From: Synechococcales cyanobacterium S06
Lineage (GTDB): Bacteria; Cyanobacteriota; Cyanobacteriia; Cyanobacteriales; JAABRE01
DNA length: 64,000 bases
NCBI GenBank assembly: GCA_011391125.1
Contig: JAABRE010000021.1
Span: 1 to 64,000 of the forward strand
Direction: 5' to 3'
The notes under the pieces are model-generated. The model searched no databases and had not been told where the DNA came from. It was given only the letters and a program-made list of their open reading frames with translations. Both the position numbers and the translations under genes were made by a program. Each line of letters begins with the position of its first letter. Positions within the stretch are counted from its first letter, which is position 1. Positions 1 through 9,129 of this stretch are shown here, piece by piece.

Positions 1-299
1 GATTTAATTAAAATTTTTTCAATCTTTTTAATAGTTCGACAAACATTTGATTCATTTAATCCATAGTCATTACCTAAATGAAAATATGTTCTATACTCCC
101 GATAATAAGCTAAGGTTAATAAAATTTGGTCTTCAATAGTTAACTTATTTTTTCTTCCAGTTTTTTTATGTTCTGAAATATGACAATTAACAACTTCAAC
201 CATTTTTTGAAAAGTTTTAGGATGTACTCCTGTTAAACGTTTAAAGTCTTCACTACTTTTATTTTTTATTTCTTCATAGTTCATATATTTTACTAACAT
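1..299 (-). CDS. IS5-like (DDE_Tnp_4 type) transposase, N-terminal part only; gene runs off the left edge
   Basis: Reverse complement reads MLVKYMNYEEIKNKSSEDFKRLTGVHPKTFQKMVEVVNCHISEHKKTGRKNKLTIEDQILLTLAYYREYRTYFHLGNDYGLNESNVCRTIKKIEKILIK, a typical helix-turn-helix N-terminus of this transposase type; open to base 1. Confidence 0.8.
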   Translation of the reverse strand, partial: MLVKYMNYEEIKNKSSEDFKRLTGVHPKTFQKMVEVVNCHISEHKKTGRKNKLTIEDQILLTLAYYREYRTYFHLGNDYGLNESNVCRTIKKIEKILIK

Positions 300-354
300 A
301 TTACGTTTTTTGAAATTATACTATACTTTTGTCTTAGAGTTTCGCAAGAGGTCT
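1..354 (-). mobile_element. Insertion sequence (IS5-type), right portion; terminal repeat near TTAGAGTTTCGCAAGAGGTCT
   Basis: Transposase N-terminus followed by an end-like sequence (rc AGACCTCTTGCGAAACTCTAA) at about 334-354. The other end is outside the window, so the boundary is approximate. Confidence 0.6.
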
Positions 355-657
355 ATTCCTTCCCTTGAATTCTCAGCTTTTTACTATGACTACAATCTTG
401 GTAAGTTTTTCCAACATGACATGGGTTACGCCTATGAGAATTCAATCAATCTAGATTTTCTCTTGAGTAATTTGGAGGGTTTCGGTACTAATTATTATGT
501 TGAAGGCAACATGACAACTGTATCTGGTAGTCAAAATTTGATTACGGTTCAACCAGCAAATTCAACCTCGGTTCCAGAACCGAGTTCTCTCCTGAGTCTT
601 GTTACTCTTGGTGCTATGATCACCACTTTTAAATCGAAGAAAAAACAGGAAGTATAG
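355..657 (+). pseudogene. C-terminal remnant of a PEP-CTERM sorting-domain protein, interrupted by the IS
   Basis: ORF 310..657 ends SVPEPSSLLSLVTLGAMITTFKSKKKQEV (PEP motif, hydrophobic helix, basic tail). Its first ~15 codons lie in the IS end and there is no signal peptide. Confidence 0.65.
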
Positions 658-669
658 AATCATTCTGTG

Positions 670-696
670 GTGGGTTACGCGGAGCATAACTCACCC
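670..696. terminator. Palindromic hairpin GGTGGGTTACGCGGAGCATAACTCACC downstream of the PEP-CTERM remnant
   Basis: Imperfect inverted repeat GGTGGGTTA..GC / GC..TAACTCACC. Confidence 0.35.
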
Positions 697-702
697 TACA
701 GT

Positions 703-830
703 TATAGTGATTCCAATTAAGATTAAAACAGTTGAAAAATAGGTTCGTAGTTGCGCTTTAGCGCTTCTTAGGACTAAAGTCCAACAACAAACTAAAAACT
801 TTTGTTTAATTTTTATTTGGAATTACTATA
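703..830. mobile_element. MITE family A, copy 1 (128 bp including TA flanks)
   Basis: Terminal inverted repeats TATAGTGATTCCAA / TTGGAATTACTATA (13/14). Interior nearly identical to 62016..62143, also 128 bp. Confidence 0.8.
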
Positions 831-833
831 ATT

Positions 834-898
834 AGAAATCCGATTTTTAACCAAAATTAAACGAGAAGAATAAACAAACTGGCAAAAATCGGATTTCT
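834..898. terminator. Inverted repeat AGAAATCCGATTTTT ... AAAAATCGGATTTCT with a ~35-nt loop
   Basis: 15-bp perfect arms just downstream of the cyclase gene; the same arms occur in the hairpin at 63187..63219. Confidence 0.5.
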
Positions 899-909
899 TA
901 GGCTCGTAA

Positions 910-2058
910 CTACGAAATTTCATAGATTTCAATGGTTTGTTGTTTACCTCGCGGTTGAATATTATCTAACCAATTAGAGTTAATAGAATTGGGTTTTTTA
1001 AGATTATTAATTACCTCACCACTGGTAATAATTGAACAGTTATATTCTTTGGTTAATTCCTGAAGTCTCGCTGCTGTATTCACCACATCTCCAATTACGG
1101 TGGAATCCATGCGAGAATTAGCGCCAATTGTCCCAATTAATGCCTTACCAGTGTGAATACCAATCCCAATCTTAATCGCTGTTTCTAAGTTATATTCCCT
1201 AAGATTTTGATTAAAGTCTTCTAAACTTTTATTCATTAATATAGCCGCATTAATTGCGTCACCACAATGGTGCTCATTTCTATCAAAAACCGCCATTAAA
1301 GCATCACCTAAAAATTTATCAATAAAGCCATTTTCGCTTACTATTATCTCATTCATTAAGGTAAAAAATACGTTTAACCATTGAAAAGTATTACTCGCAG
1401 ATTGGTTTTCAGAAATAGTCGTAAAACCCCGAATATCACAGAATAAAATCGTCACTTCTTCCTCATTTCCATGACCTAATTTAATGGAATCTACTCCCGT
1501 GGGAGCAATTCTAGTTAAAAATTGTTCTGGTACAAATAAGCGTAATTTGTCCGAGACTTTTTCCTCGGTTACTGCTTTAATATTTGCCTTTTGTCTGAGT
1601 TTATGTAAGTCTAAAATATTCTTAACTTTTGTCAGTAATAAATTCGTGTTAATGGGCTTGGTTAGATAGTCATCTCCCATCAATTCTAACCCACGAATGC
1701 GGGAATTATCATCATCTAAAGCAGTTAAAAATACGATGGGAATTGTTTGTAAATCAGGATTTTCTCGTAGTAAACGACACACTTCAAAACCGTCTAAATC
1801 TGGCATCATTATATCCAGTAAAATTAAAGCAGGTTGAGACTCTTTTGCTATTTCTAACGCTTCAAAACCCGAATTAGCAGAAATGGTTTTATATCCTTCA
1901 TCTAATAATAATTCCTCTAACAATAACAGGTTAAAAGGTTCGTCATCAACTAATAAGATATAAGGATAAGAATTAATCATAATTGTAACTTTATTTCGGT
2001 GGTAATTAACTTTTGCAAGAGTGGTTTCTAATAAGGTTATATTATTTATTATTGTCAT
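910..2058 (-). CDS. Response regulator receiver domain plus adenylate/guanylate cyclase catalytic domain
   Basis: REC motifs YILLVDDEP, LILLDIMMPDLDGF and LTKP; CHD motifs VTILFCDIRGFTTISE, NGFIDKFLGDALMAVF and GKALIGTIGA. True start may be the internal Met at MINSYPYILL. Confidence 0.9.
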   Translation of the reverse strand: MTIINNITLLETTLAKVNYHRNKVTIMINSYPYILLVDDEPFNLLLLEELLLDEGYKTISANSGFEALEIAKESQPALILLDIMMPDLDGFEVCRLLRENPDLQTIPIVFLTALDDDNSRIRGLELMGDDYLTKPINTNLLLTKVKNILDLHKLRQKANIKAVTEEKVSDKLRLFVPEQFLTRIAPTGVDSIKLGHGNEEEVTILFCDIRGFTTISENQSASNTFQWLNVFFTLMNEIIVSENGFIDKFLGDALMAVFDRNEHHCGDAINAAILMNKSLEDFNQNLREYNLETAIKIGIGIHTGKALIGTIGANSRMDSTVIGDVVNTAARLQELTKEYNCSIITSGEVINNLKKPNSINSNWLDNIQPRGKQQTIEIYEIS

Positions 2059-4291
2059 TTTTATTGAGTAAAAAATGGATAGAATTCGTTAATTTTTCCA
2101 AGTCTAAAGGTTTACTTAAATAATCGTCAGCTCCTGCTTCTAAACAACGTTTGTTATCCCCTGACATGGCCATCGCAGTAACAGCAATTACCGGCACATT
2201 ACACCATTTTTCATTGGCTTTTAAATAACCAATAAGTTGCAATCCATCTATATTTGGTAACTGAATATCCATCAAAATTAAATCAGGTAAATTTTGAGCA
2301 TTAATTAACGGACTTTCGATAATATCTAACATTGTACCACCATCATAAACAATCTCCACTTTATAACCTTCTATCTCTAACACTTCGGTAATTAATGCTT
2401 GGTTAAAAGGCTGATCTTCCACTACCAAAATTCTTTTTTGATCCGGATTTATAGCCGACTCTCTATTTTCGGATAAGGAATTATTTGCTAAACTAAATTC
2501 CGAGTTTTTTAAGGCATTTAATTGAATACGATGTTCCGTTAATGGTAACCAAACCCGAAAAGTGCTACCTTCATTTTCCCTCGATTCTATCGAAACAGTT
2601 CCCCCATGAAGTTCTGCTAAACGTTTAGTTAATGCTAACCCTAAACCTGTTCCTTCATGTCGTCTTGTTAATGAAGAATCTACCTGTTGAAACGGTTTAA
2701 ATAATAAATTTTGCTGGTCAAGGGGGATACCTATTCCCGTGTCAGAAACCTCTAAACAAAGGTAAGGTGTGCTAGTATTTATGGGACTAGAATCGGGTCT
2801 ATTTTCTGTTAATAACTCCGCTCCATAAGCCAATTTTACTGATAATTTTATTTTCCCTTGTTCGGGAGTAAATTTAACCGCATTTGACAATAAATTAATT
2901 ACAATTTGTCTCACTCGACGTTCATCTAAAATAGCTTCTTCAATATTATAATCGAATTCAAAAGAAACAGTTAATCTTTTTTTCTCCGCTCGTGGCCGAA
3001 TCATTTTTAAGCAATCTGTACATAATAATTGAATCGATACTGGTTGTAAATTTAACTCACTTTTTCCCGCTTCAATTTTAGATAAATCGAGAATATCATT
3101 TATTAATTGTAATAAATGTTGTCCACTTTTAGAAATTGTTTGAATATGATTAACTTGACGAAGTGATAAATCATTTTTTCCCTGTCTTTGTAACAATTCA
3201 GAAAAACCAATTATACTATTTAAAGGTGTTCTTAATTCGTGGGACATGGAGGCCAAAAATTCTGATTTTAACCGTGAAGCTCGTTCTAATTCCTGATTTA
3301 CTTGTCGTAAATGTGCTTCTGATTGTGCTCTTTCGATGGCAAAACCAAGGGTTCGACAAGCTGCTAATAACATATCTTGTTCGGCAGTTTTTTCTAATCC
3401 ATTTTCGGTTCGAGATTCTAATGTTAATACCCCAATTATTTTCCCTGATAAACCCGGAATTGGAAAAATTCCCAATTTACCGAGACTCGGGAGACGAAAA
3501 TTAGGTAATGATTGAGGGTGATCTTGGTAATTTTCCACCAACAAAGGTTGACCTGTTTCTACTACTTGCCACAATAAACCTTGACCATAAGGAATACCTT
3601 GTTTGAGTAGCTCTTCCATTTCTTTGACTGTTTCCCCATAAGTGGCAATGAATTCAGAAGAAACTTCATTAGTCAACATCCCAGCTTGACGATTTTCGCC
3701 ATCTCCTGAGATGACCTTAACATCACCGAAAGAAGCTTTCATGGCTTTGACGAGATAGGCGAGGGCGAATTGACCAATTTCGGTAATTTCAGTGGCCGAT
3801 TGTAACCTTTCAGTCAAACCGAGGAGGAATTTGAGCTTTCTGACCTCATATTTTAACTTACCTCTGGATTTTTGTTCATTGCTGACATCCCGTAAATTGA
3901 GTAATTTTGAACCATTACAAGTTACAGTTACAGATAATTCTAAATAGAGATTTTCACGGGGTTGAATCAGACAATTAAAACATTCAAAAAGTTGATCGGG
4001 ATTTGTTTCCAATAAAAATGAAGCGATTCTTTCTCCTTTCTGGGTTGATAAATAACCTTCCGTGATCAGTCTTTGACAAACTTCCTGAACGTGGGGATGT
4101 TGATTTAACCAGTCGGATGGTAAATTTAACATTTGTACCAATTTACCGTTAAATAAAATCAAACGGTGGTTTGAGTCAAATAAGGCGATCGCCTCTGTAA
4201 CCTGATTTAAAATCAACTCTTGTTGTTGTTTAATTTCTTGCAGCTTTGATTCAACTGATTCTGATTGCATACTCGGAGAAGTCCCCACCAT
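2042..4291 (-). CDS. Hybrid sensor histidine kinase (PAS-like, GAF, HisKA, HATPase_c, C-terminal REC)
   Basis: FLASMSHELRTPLNSIIGF H-box, N box LLSNAVKFTPEQG, G boxes DTGIGIP and GTGLGLAL, C-terminal RILVVEDQPFN...LILMDIQLPNIDG. Overlaps the cyclase gene by 17 nt. Confidence 0.95.
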   Translation of the reverse strand: MVGTSPSMQSESVESKLQEIKQQQELILNQVTEAIALFDSNHRLILFNGKLVQMLNLPSDWLNQHPHVQEVCQRLITEGYLSTQKGERIASFLLETNPDQLFECFNCLIQPRENLYLELSVTVTCNGSKLLNLRDVSNEQKSRGKLKYEVRKLKFLLGLTERLQSATEITEIGQFALAYLVKAMKASFGDVKVISGDGENRQAGMLTNEVSSEFIATYGETVKEMEELLKQGIPYGQGLLWQVVETGQPLLVENYQDHPQSLPNFRLPSLGKLGIFPIPGLSGKIIGVLTLESRTENGLEKTAEQDMLLAACRTLGFAIERAQSEAHLRQVNQELERASRLKSEFLASMSHELRTPLNSIIGFSELLQRQGKNDLSLRQVNHIQTISKSGQHLLQLINDILDLSKIEAGKSELNLQPVSIQLLCTDCLKMIRPRAEKKRLTVSFEFDYNIEEAILDERRVRQIVINLLSNAVKFTPEQGKIKLSVKLAYGAELLTENRPDSSPINTSTPYLCLEVSDTGIGIPLDQQNLLFKPFQQVDSSLTRRHEGTGLGLALTKRLAELHGGTVSIESRENEGSTFRVWLPLTEHRIQLNALKNSEFSLANNSLSENRESAINPDQKRILVVEDQPFNQALITEVLEIEGYKVEIVYDGGTMLDIIESPLINAQNLPDLILMDIQLPNIDGLQLIGYLKANEKWCNVPVIAVTAMAMSGDNKRCLEAGADDYLSKPLDLEKLTNSIHFLLNKNDNNK

Positions 4292-4362
4292 TAAAATACT
4301 TAATTTTATTATACTTTACAAAAATTAATAACCCAATTTATGTGTGAACAAAAAAGGAAAAA

Positions 4363-5496
4363 TTGACCATGAACAATCAAATAGAACAATTAGAAAAAGA
4401 TTTACGTTCTCATTTATCAGAATATAAACACAAAGATCAGGAAATTATTATTACCTGGTTATGGGGAGAAAATCGAGAAAAAATGAGCCTTTGTAACCCT
4501 GAAGAATTAAAAATTAAAGCACAAGGGTTTTATTTCAGAATTAAACTATTAGAAAAACATTATTTAAACATTAATCCAAGTCAAGCTTATTCTAACTTAA
4601 TTAAACGCCTAAATTCTTTAGTAATAATACGAGAAAAAATCCGTACTTGGTTAGCACAAAGTCGAAATCGACAACAAACAATTACCGACGTAATTCAAGA
4701 AGTAATACAGGAAATGTTAAAAAGCGATCGTTATATTCAAGAACAAATTAATTGGATTGCTAAATGTACAATAGACAATCGTTTACGTAATATCTTAATG
4801 TTAGTTACCCTAGAAGAATATTGTTTACGACCAATTCGCAATCAACCCTTATTTACCTATCGTTTTGTTAACTTTTTACGTCGTCAAGAAAGAGGAGGAT
4901 TAACCCAAGTACCTCGTAATGATATTATTCGTTTAATTTCCGAAGAATTAAAACCCGAAGAAAGCGAAACTTGCTTAAGTTTATTTGACTCCCAAGCGAT
5001 CGCCCAATATGAAAGTCAACAGCAAATAGAAGAACAACAAAAATTGCGTCTTCAAGTACAACAGGAATTAGAGTTATATTTAGCCGAAAAACTTGGTCCA
5101 GAGGCCGTAACTTGGCTAAAATTATATCTTCAGGGACATTCTCAGGAAGTAATCGCTCAAACCATGAACCTTCCCGTCAAACAAATTTATCGACTGAGGG
5201 AAAAAATCAACTATCATACCATCAAAGGATTTACACTGAAAGTAAAACCAGAATTGGTGACTAATTGGTTAGAAATTTCCTTATCAGCACATAATTTTGG
5301 TTTAACACCCCAACAGTGGAACACATACTGGGAAAAATTAACACCGATACAACAATCCATTATTAATTATGTTAAAAAAGGAGTAAAAATCGAAGACATA
5401 GCTAAAAACTTAAACCTGAAAAATAGTCAAATAATGTCCGAATGGACTAACATTTATTTAGTCGCTCAAACAGAAAGAAATCAAACTAATCATTGA
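4363..5496 (+). CDS. HetZ-related / HTH-containing regulatory protein (tentative)
   Basis: 377-aa helical protein with two sigma-region-4-like HTH segments (LQGHSQEVIAQTMNLPVKQIYRLREK; VKKGVKIEDIAKNLNLKNSQIMSEW). HetZ relatedness is from memory of the family. Confidence 0.45.
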   Translation: MTMNNQIEQLEKDLRSHLSEYKHKDQEIIITWLWGENREKMSLCNPEELKIKAQGFYFRIKLLEKHYLNINPSQAYSNLIKRLNSLVIIREKIRTWLAQSRNRQQTITDVIQEVIQEMLKSDRYIQEQINWIAKCTIDNRLRNILMLVTLEEYCLRPIRNQPLFTYRFVNFLRRQERGGLTQVPRNDIIRLISEELKPEESETCLSLFDSQAIAQYESQQQIEEQQKLRLQVQQELELYLAEKLGPEAVTWLKLYLQGHSQEVIAQTMNLPVKQIYRLREKINYHTIKGFTLKVKPELVTNWLEISLSAHNFGLTPQQWNTYWEKLTPIQQSIINYVKKGVKIEDIAKNLNLKNSQIMSEWTNIYLVAQTERNQTNH

Positions 5497-5514
5497 GAAT
5501 AATCTGACAAATCT

Positions 5515-6516
5515 ATGCTTAAATATTCGGAAATAAACCAAGAAAAAACCTTTGCAATAATTGATACAATTTTAACCTTAGAATCCTGTTTATATCATCA
5601 GATTATTCCCATTTCCCTAGAGGAAAATATTTTAACAGTTGGTATGATCAAACCACATGACGAATTAATATTAGATTATTTAAAATCCATCTTACCCTCT
5701 CACCAACAAACCCTCCAAGTCGAACAAATTAGTCCAGAAACCCATAACTTAATTATTTCCTCCTATCAAAAATACACGAGTAGCTTGCAAAAATCATCGC
5801 AAATAAATAAAACCCAAAAAAAACAATTAAACCGCAGCGATGAAGAAAATAACAGTCTTTTAAACAGTAAAGAAACCTTTATTATTAACTCACAAATCAT
5901 TGAGAAAATCAAACATAATAACCCAAATATAGCATCCTTAAAAGTTAACTCCAGCTATCAAGATCAACCCTTAGAAAGCTTAACTGACTTAACATCCGAA
6001 CAACTTTGGCAAGAATTATTAGTTAGACTTATAAAAGATGGAATTGGCCGTTTATTTTTGGAGCGAAAAAAAGAATTTGGTCGTCTAATTATTACCAATA
6101 ACGGTGTAGTGACATCCTCCTTAGAAACCGTAGATTTAGAAGTATTTAACGACATATTTAAAGCAGTTAAAATTTTAGCTAATATTGGGGAAAATCCCTT
6201 GGAAAAAAACCGCCGAATTGAACTCAAAAGAATCTATCAAAAACAAAATTTATTATTACGTTTTCAGCTTTTTCCGGGTAAATTTGGCGAAGAAGGGAAT
6301 ATACAAATTTTAAGAGATAAAGCCCTTTCTTTTTATCAAGAAAAACAAATGAATAGTTTAGGAGAACAAGTCCTACGTCTCACTAAACAATTAGACAGAA
6401 AATTACATCAAATTCAAGACTTACAACGTATTAACCCCACGGAATTAGAAGTATTACCGCAAATTAGAGTCATCCAAGCAAAAATTTTAGAAAAACTAGA
6501 ATCACTAGATAATTGA
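5515..6516 (+). CDS. Protein with MshEN/GspE-PilB N-terminal-like domain
   Basis: N-terminus IPISLEENILTVGMIKPHDELILDYLKSILPSHQQTLQVEQISPETHNLIISSY resembles the T2SSE N-terminal domain; no Walker A seen. 18 nt after the preceding gene. Confidence 0.4.
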   Translation: MLKYSEINQEKTFAIIDTILTLESCLYHQIIPISLEENILTVGMIKPHDELILDYLKSILPSHQQTLQVEQISPETHNLIISSYQKYTSSLQKSSQINKTQKKQLNRSDEENNSLLNSKETFIINSQIIEKIKHNNPNIASLKVNSSYQDQPLESLTDLTSEQLWQELLVRLIKDGIGRLFLERKKEFGRLIITNNGVVTSSLETVDLEVFNDIFKAVKILANIGENPLEKNRRIELKRIYQKQNLLLRFQLFPGKFGEEGNIQILRDKALSFYQEKQMNSLGEQVLRLTKQLDRKLHQIQDLQRINPTELEVLPQIRVIQAKILEKLESLDN

Positions 6517-6536
6517 TACTCGGAACAGGACAAACA

Positions 6537-6564
6537 GTAGGGGTAAACGGCCGTTCACCCCTAC
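6537..6564. repeat. 28-bp palindrome GTAGGGGTAAACGGCCGTTCACCCCTAC
   Basis: Near-perfect palindrome with related copies at 7869, 8045 and 46434. Confidence 0.85.
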
Positions 6565-6586
6565 AATAGTTGTTAATTCTCAATGA

Positions 6587-7036
6587 TTAATTGTCAATTG
6601 AGTTTTTTCCCATTACTTGAGATTTTAAAGCCTTAAATTCAGCAAACAATTCCGAACGATTTGACTCGCGTAACAAATAACGATAAACAAACCAAGCACT
6701 ATATGATAAACCCACCAATTCCAACAAAGGAGATAGTAAAGGAATATCATTAATGGCATCTAAAACCGCTAAAGTAACATAAACCGTAACTCCACCCGAA
6801 ATCAGTAATAACAGAGTGAGTAAAGGTTTTTTGTAGTCAGAGAAAAAGAAACCGACATCATCAGGTAACTTACCCAGAAAATCAAAGACTGGTTTAACCC
6901 ACTCTTCCCAAGGTTGGTCAGTAATGGGAGAACTAGATTTAGACACCATTTTACCTGGAGTTTCGAGACTCACACCAACACTTTTTTGTTCTTCACCTAA
7001 CTTAACATCAGGAAAATCTTTGTTAGAATCCGTCAT
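6587..7036 (-). CDS. CAAD domain / CURT1-like thylakoid membrane curvature protein
   Basis: Two TM segments in [51 protein letters not shown], characteristic of CAAD proteins. Confidence 0.8.
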   Translation of the reverse strand: MTDSNKDFPDVKLGEEQKSVGVSLETPGKMVSKSSSPITDQPWEEWVKPVFDFLGKLPDDVGFFFSDYKKPLLTLLLLISGGVTVYVTLAVLDAINDIPLLSPLLELVGLSYSAWFVYRYLLRESNRSELFAEFKALKSQVMGKNSIDN

Positions 7037-7145
7037 AATTCACCTATTTTGTAATTGTAATTAAAAGAATAGCCTATAAATAAAGACTAACTTTTGCTCA
7101 TCTTATCAGACAGTTTCGATACAAAATTTAATTACTTAGCACTAT

Positions 7146-7424
7146 TTATGACTCAGAATCCGGCCATAGTAAACGTAAAGCCATGATAGCAAAACAGATC
7201 GCCGCAGTTCCCTTCAACAACTGAGCAGGTAAAAAATGTGCCATTCCTCCACCCGCAATTACTCCGAGGAAACTAGCTAAAATTAGGGCCGTAATTGAGC
7301 CGAAAAACACCGCTCTGGGCGATTTTGAGCTCCCTCCGAGGGCGATCGCAGCCAACTGACTTTTGTCGCCAATTTCCGCTAAAAAAACCGTAATAAAACT
7401 TAAACCTAATAATTGCCAATCCAT
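7146..7424 (-). CDS. TMEM165/GDT1 (UPF0016) family half-transporter, second subunit
   Basis: Family motif E-x-G-D-K-(S/T): FLAEIGDKSQLAAIALGG. Confidence 0.85.
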   Translation of the reverse strand: MDWQLLGLSFITVFLAEIGDKSQLAAIALGGSSKSPRAVFFGSITALILASFLGVIAGGGMAHFLPAQLLKGTAAICFAIMALRLLWPDSES

Positions 7425-7426
7425 AG

Positions 7427-7768
7427 TTAAGAAACCAGATCTCCAATCAATAAACCCGTAATCATCAATAACAACATGGCCACAGTCAAATCAAGGGTTT
7501 TGGGGGCCAGACGTTTAGCCAACCAATAACCAATCATGACACCCAGCAAACTTGTTGCGATTAAAGCCAAAGCTGATCCCAAAAACACCACCCAAGGAGA
7601 CTGAGACTCAGCACTCATCAACAACGTCGCTAATTGGGTTTTATCACCCATCTCGGCCGCAAAAATCGTCAAAAAAGTGGAACTAAAAACCGTCCAAAAA
7701 GGATTTTTAGCCTTTGTTACCGTGTTTTTTTCCCCGTCATTGACTTGTTTAGATAATGTCACCGTCAT
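7427..7768 (-). CDS. TMEM165/GDT1 (UPF0016) family half-transporter, first subunit
   Basis: FAAEMGDKTQLATLLMSA motif; 2 nt from the following half-gene. Split Mn-exporter arrangement (Hmx/Mnx type). Confidence 0.85.
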   Translation of the reverse strand: MTVTLSKQVNDGEKNTVTKAKNPFWTVFSSTFLTIFAAEMGDKTQLATLLMSAESQSPWVVFLGSALALIATSLLGVMIGYWLAKRLAPKTLDLTVAMLLLMITGLLIGDLVS

Positions 7769-7868
7769 TAATTTTAAGTTTTGTTAACTTTCATATTTTT
7801 CTCATTATCTCTCAAAATTAAAAATTCCGCTAGAATAACCTAGTTTCTTTATTTCATCAATTGTCATT

Positions 7869-7916
7869 TCAATTAACTGTAGGGGTTAATGGCCGTTAAC
7901 CCCTACAGTTAATTGA
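7869..7916. repeat. 48-bp palindrome TCAATTAACTGTAGGGGTTAATGGCCGTTAACCCCTACAGTTAATTGA
   Basis: Arms match with one mismatched pair. Confidence 0.85.
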
Positions 7917-8008
7917 TTAAAAAAATTAATAAAAGATAGTCTCTTAAATCGGCTCACCAAGGCCGCTTATTTTACAGTGTGTTATTTTACATTAAACGGT
8001 GTCATTTC

Positions 8009-8046
8009 AGTTATCAACTGTCAACTATCAACTATCAGTTATCAGT
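8009..8046. repeat. Degenerate heptameric repeat (TATCAAC/TATCAGT units)
   Basis: cagttatcaactgtcaactatcaactatcagttatcag. Confidence 0.55.
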
Positions 8047-8072
8047 AGGGGTTAATGGCCGTTAACCCCTAC
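8045..8072. repeat. 28-bp palindrome GTAGGGGTTAATGGCCGTTAACCCCTAC
   Basis: Same family as 7869..7916, 153 bp away. Confidence 0.85.
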
Positions 8073-8274
8073 ACCGACCTAGTTCCTAGTCAATAAAGAT
8101 GTTTTTTGCTATATTAGTCAGTGTCAATAAGACATTTTTGTATTATTTAGCAAGGGATTTTGGGCTATTGAGATAAATTACAATTGAAATAAACCCGAAA
8201 GAATATTCAGTAAAAAATCAAAATCAGGCAAAAAAGGGGAAATTGCCTTCTCAATAATCGGTCACAATGGATAA

Positions 8275-8628
8275 TTATTCATTGTCAATAGCCAGTAAAT
8301 AACGTTGCATTTCCTCACTATCTTCCCCGTAAACGCCTTCAATCTGTTGACAACAGCAATCAATGGCAAAATCATTAAACTCCGACTCCGTGATGGCGTA
8401 CATTTGGGCAAAATTTTCGGGTAACACACGACAGAAACTTGGTCTGTCATCGTAAATACGACATTCGCGATTATCTTGGTCATAATTGACACACCAGCCA
8501 TCTTCCCCCACCAGACTGAGATAGAGTTGCAAATTTTCAGGGGTTAAATATTGGTCTAAATCTGGACGGTCATCTGGATTAAGATTACAACAAGCTCCAC
8601 AATTTTTCAGACAAAGCCATTGGGACAT
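8275..8628 (-). CDS. YkgJ family cysteine cluster protein
   Basis: Cys pattern MSQWLCLKNCGACC...C.V...CRIYDDRPSFCR...CCC. Confidence 0.85.
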   Translation of the reverse strand: MSQWLCLKNCGACCNLNPDDRPDLDQYLTPENLQLYLSLVGEDGWCVNYDQDNRECRIYDDRPSFCRVLPENFAQMYAITESEFNDFAIDCCCQQIEGVYGEDSEEMQRYLLAIDNE

Positions 8629-8761
8629 ATTTTCAAACTCCTTAACAATAGTTTATATATTTTTGTGTAGCAAAGAAAAAAGAGCGGATAATGAACAGGT
8701 ACTATATATAATAAGTTTTTATCTGATTAACTCACTTGCTTGGGGAAAAATAGGAGAACAC

Positions 8762-8881
8762 ATGGATTTTATCACCAATTTAAACTTTGAAGTCATTTTT
8801 CAATTAGTTTTCGTAGCTTTAATTATGATTGCAGGACCAGTAGTAATCTTTTTACTGTATAGCTTAAAAGGAGACCTTTAG
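8762..8881 (+). CDS. psb30: Photosystem II protein Psb30/Ycf12
   Basis: MDFITNLNFEVIFQLVFVALIMIAGPVVIFLLYSLKGDL, 39 aa, matches the Psb30 pattern (NFEVIxQL...IAGPxxIFLL). The ORF-track start at 8663 is upstream of the likely start. Confidence 0.85.
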   Translation: MDFITNLNFEVIFQLVFVALIMIAGPVVIFLLYSLKGDL

Positions 8882-8885
8882 AAAA

Positions 8886-8933
8886 ATAAAAAGTAAAAAG
8901 TAAGAAGTAAGAAGTAAAAAGTAAAAAGTAAAA
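8886..8933. repeat. Heptameric STRR (GTAAAAA/GTAAGAA)n
   Basis: aaaaagtaaaaagtaagaagtaagaagtaaaaagtaaaaagtaaaa. Confidence 0.75.
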
Positions 8934-9129
8934 TCAAGTACATCTAATAATCAACTATTATGTGCTTTTTATTTTTTCAGACATCAGAAACCAGTTAATT
9001 TGTATTCGCATTTAACCTCATCTTATGTTTTTACTTCCTACTTCTCGGTTTTAAATTTCCGTCTTTTCTTGATGGACAATACATTAAAACTTAGTTAAAC
9101 TAACAACTAAGTTTTAAAAATCGAAATAT

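Noticed and set aside
7769-8000. Possible yybP-ykoY Mn riboswitch upstream of the TMEM165-like genes
   Set aside because: No recognisable conserved core; the region is dominated by a palindromic repeat.
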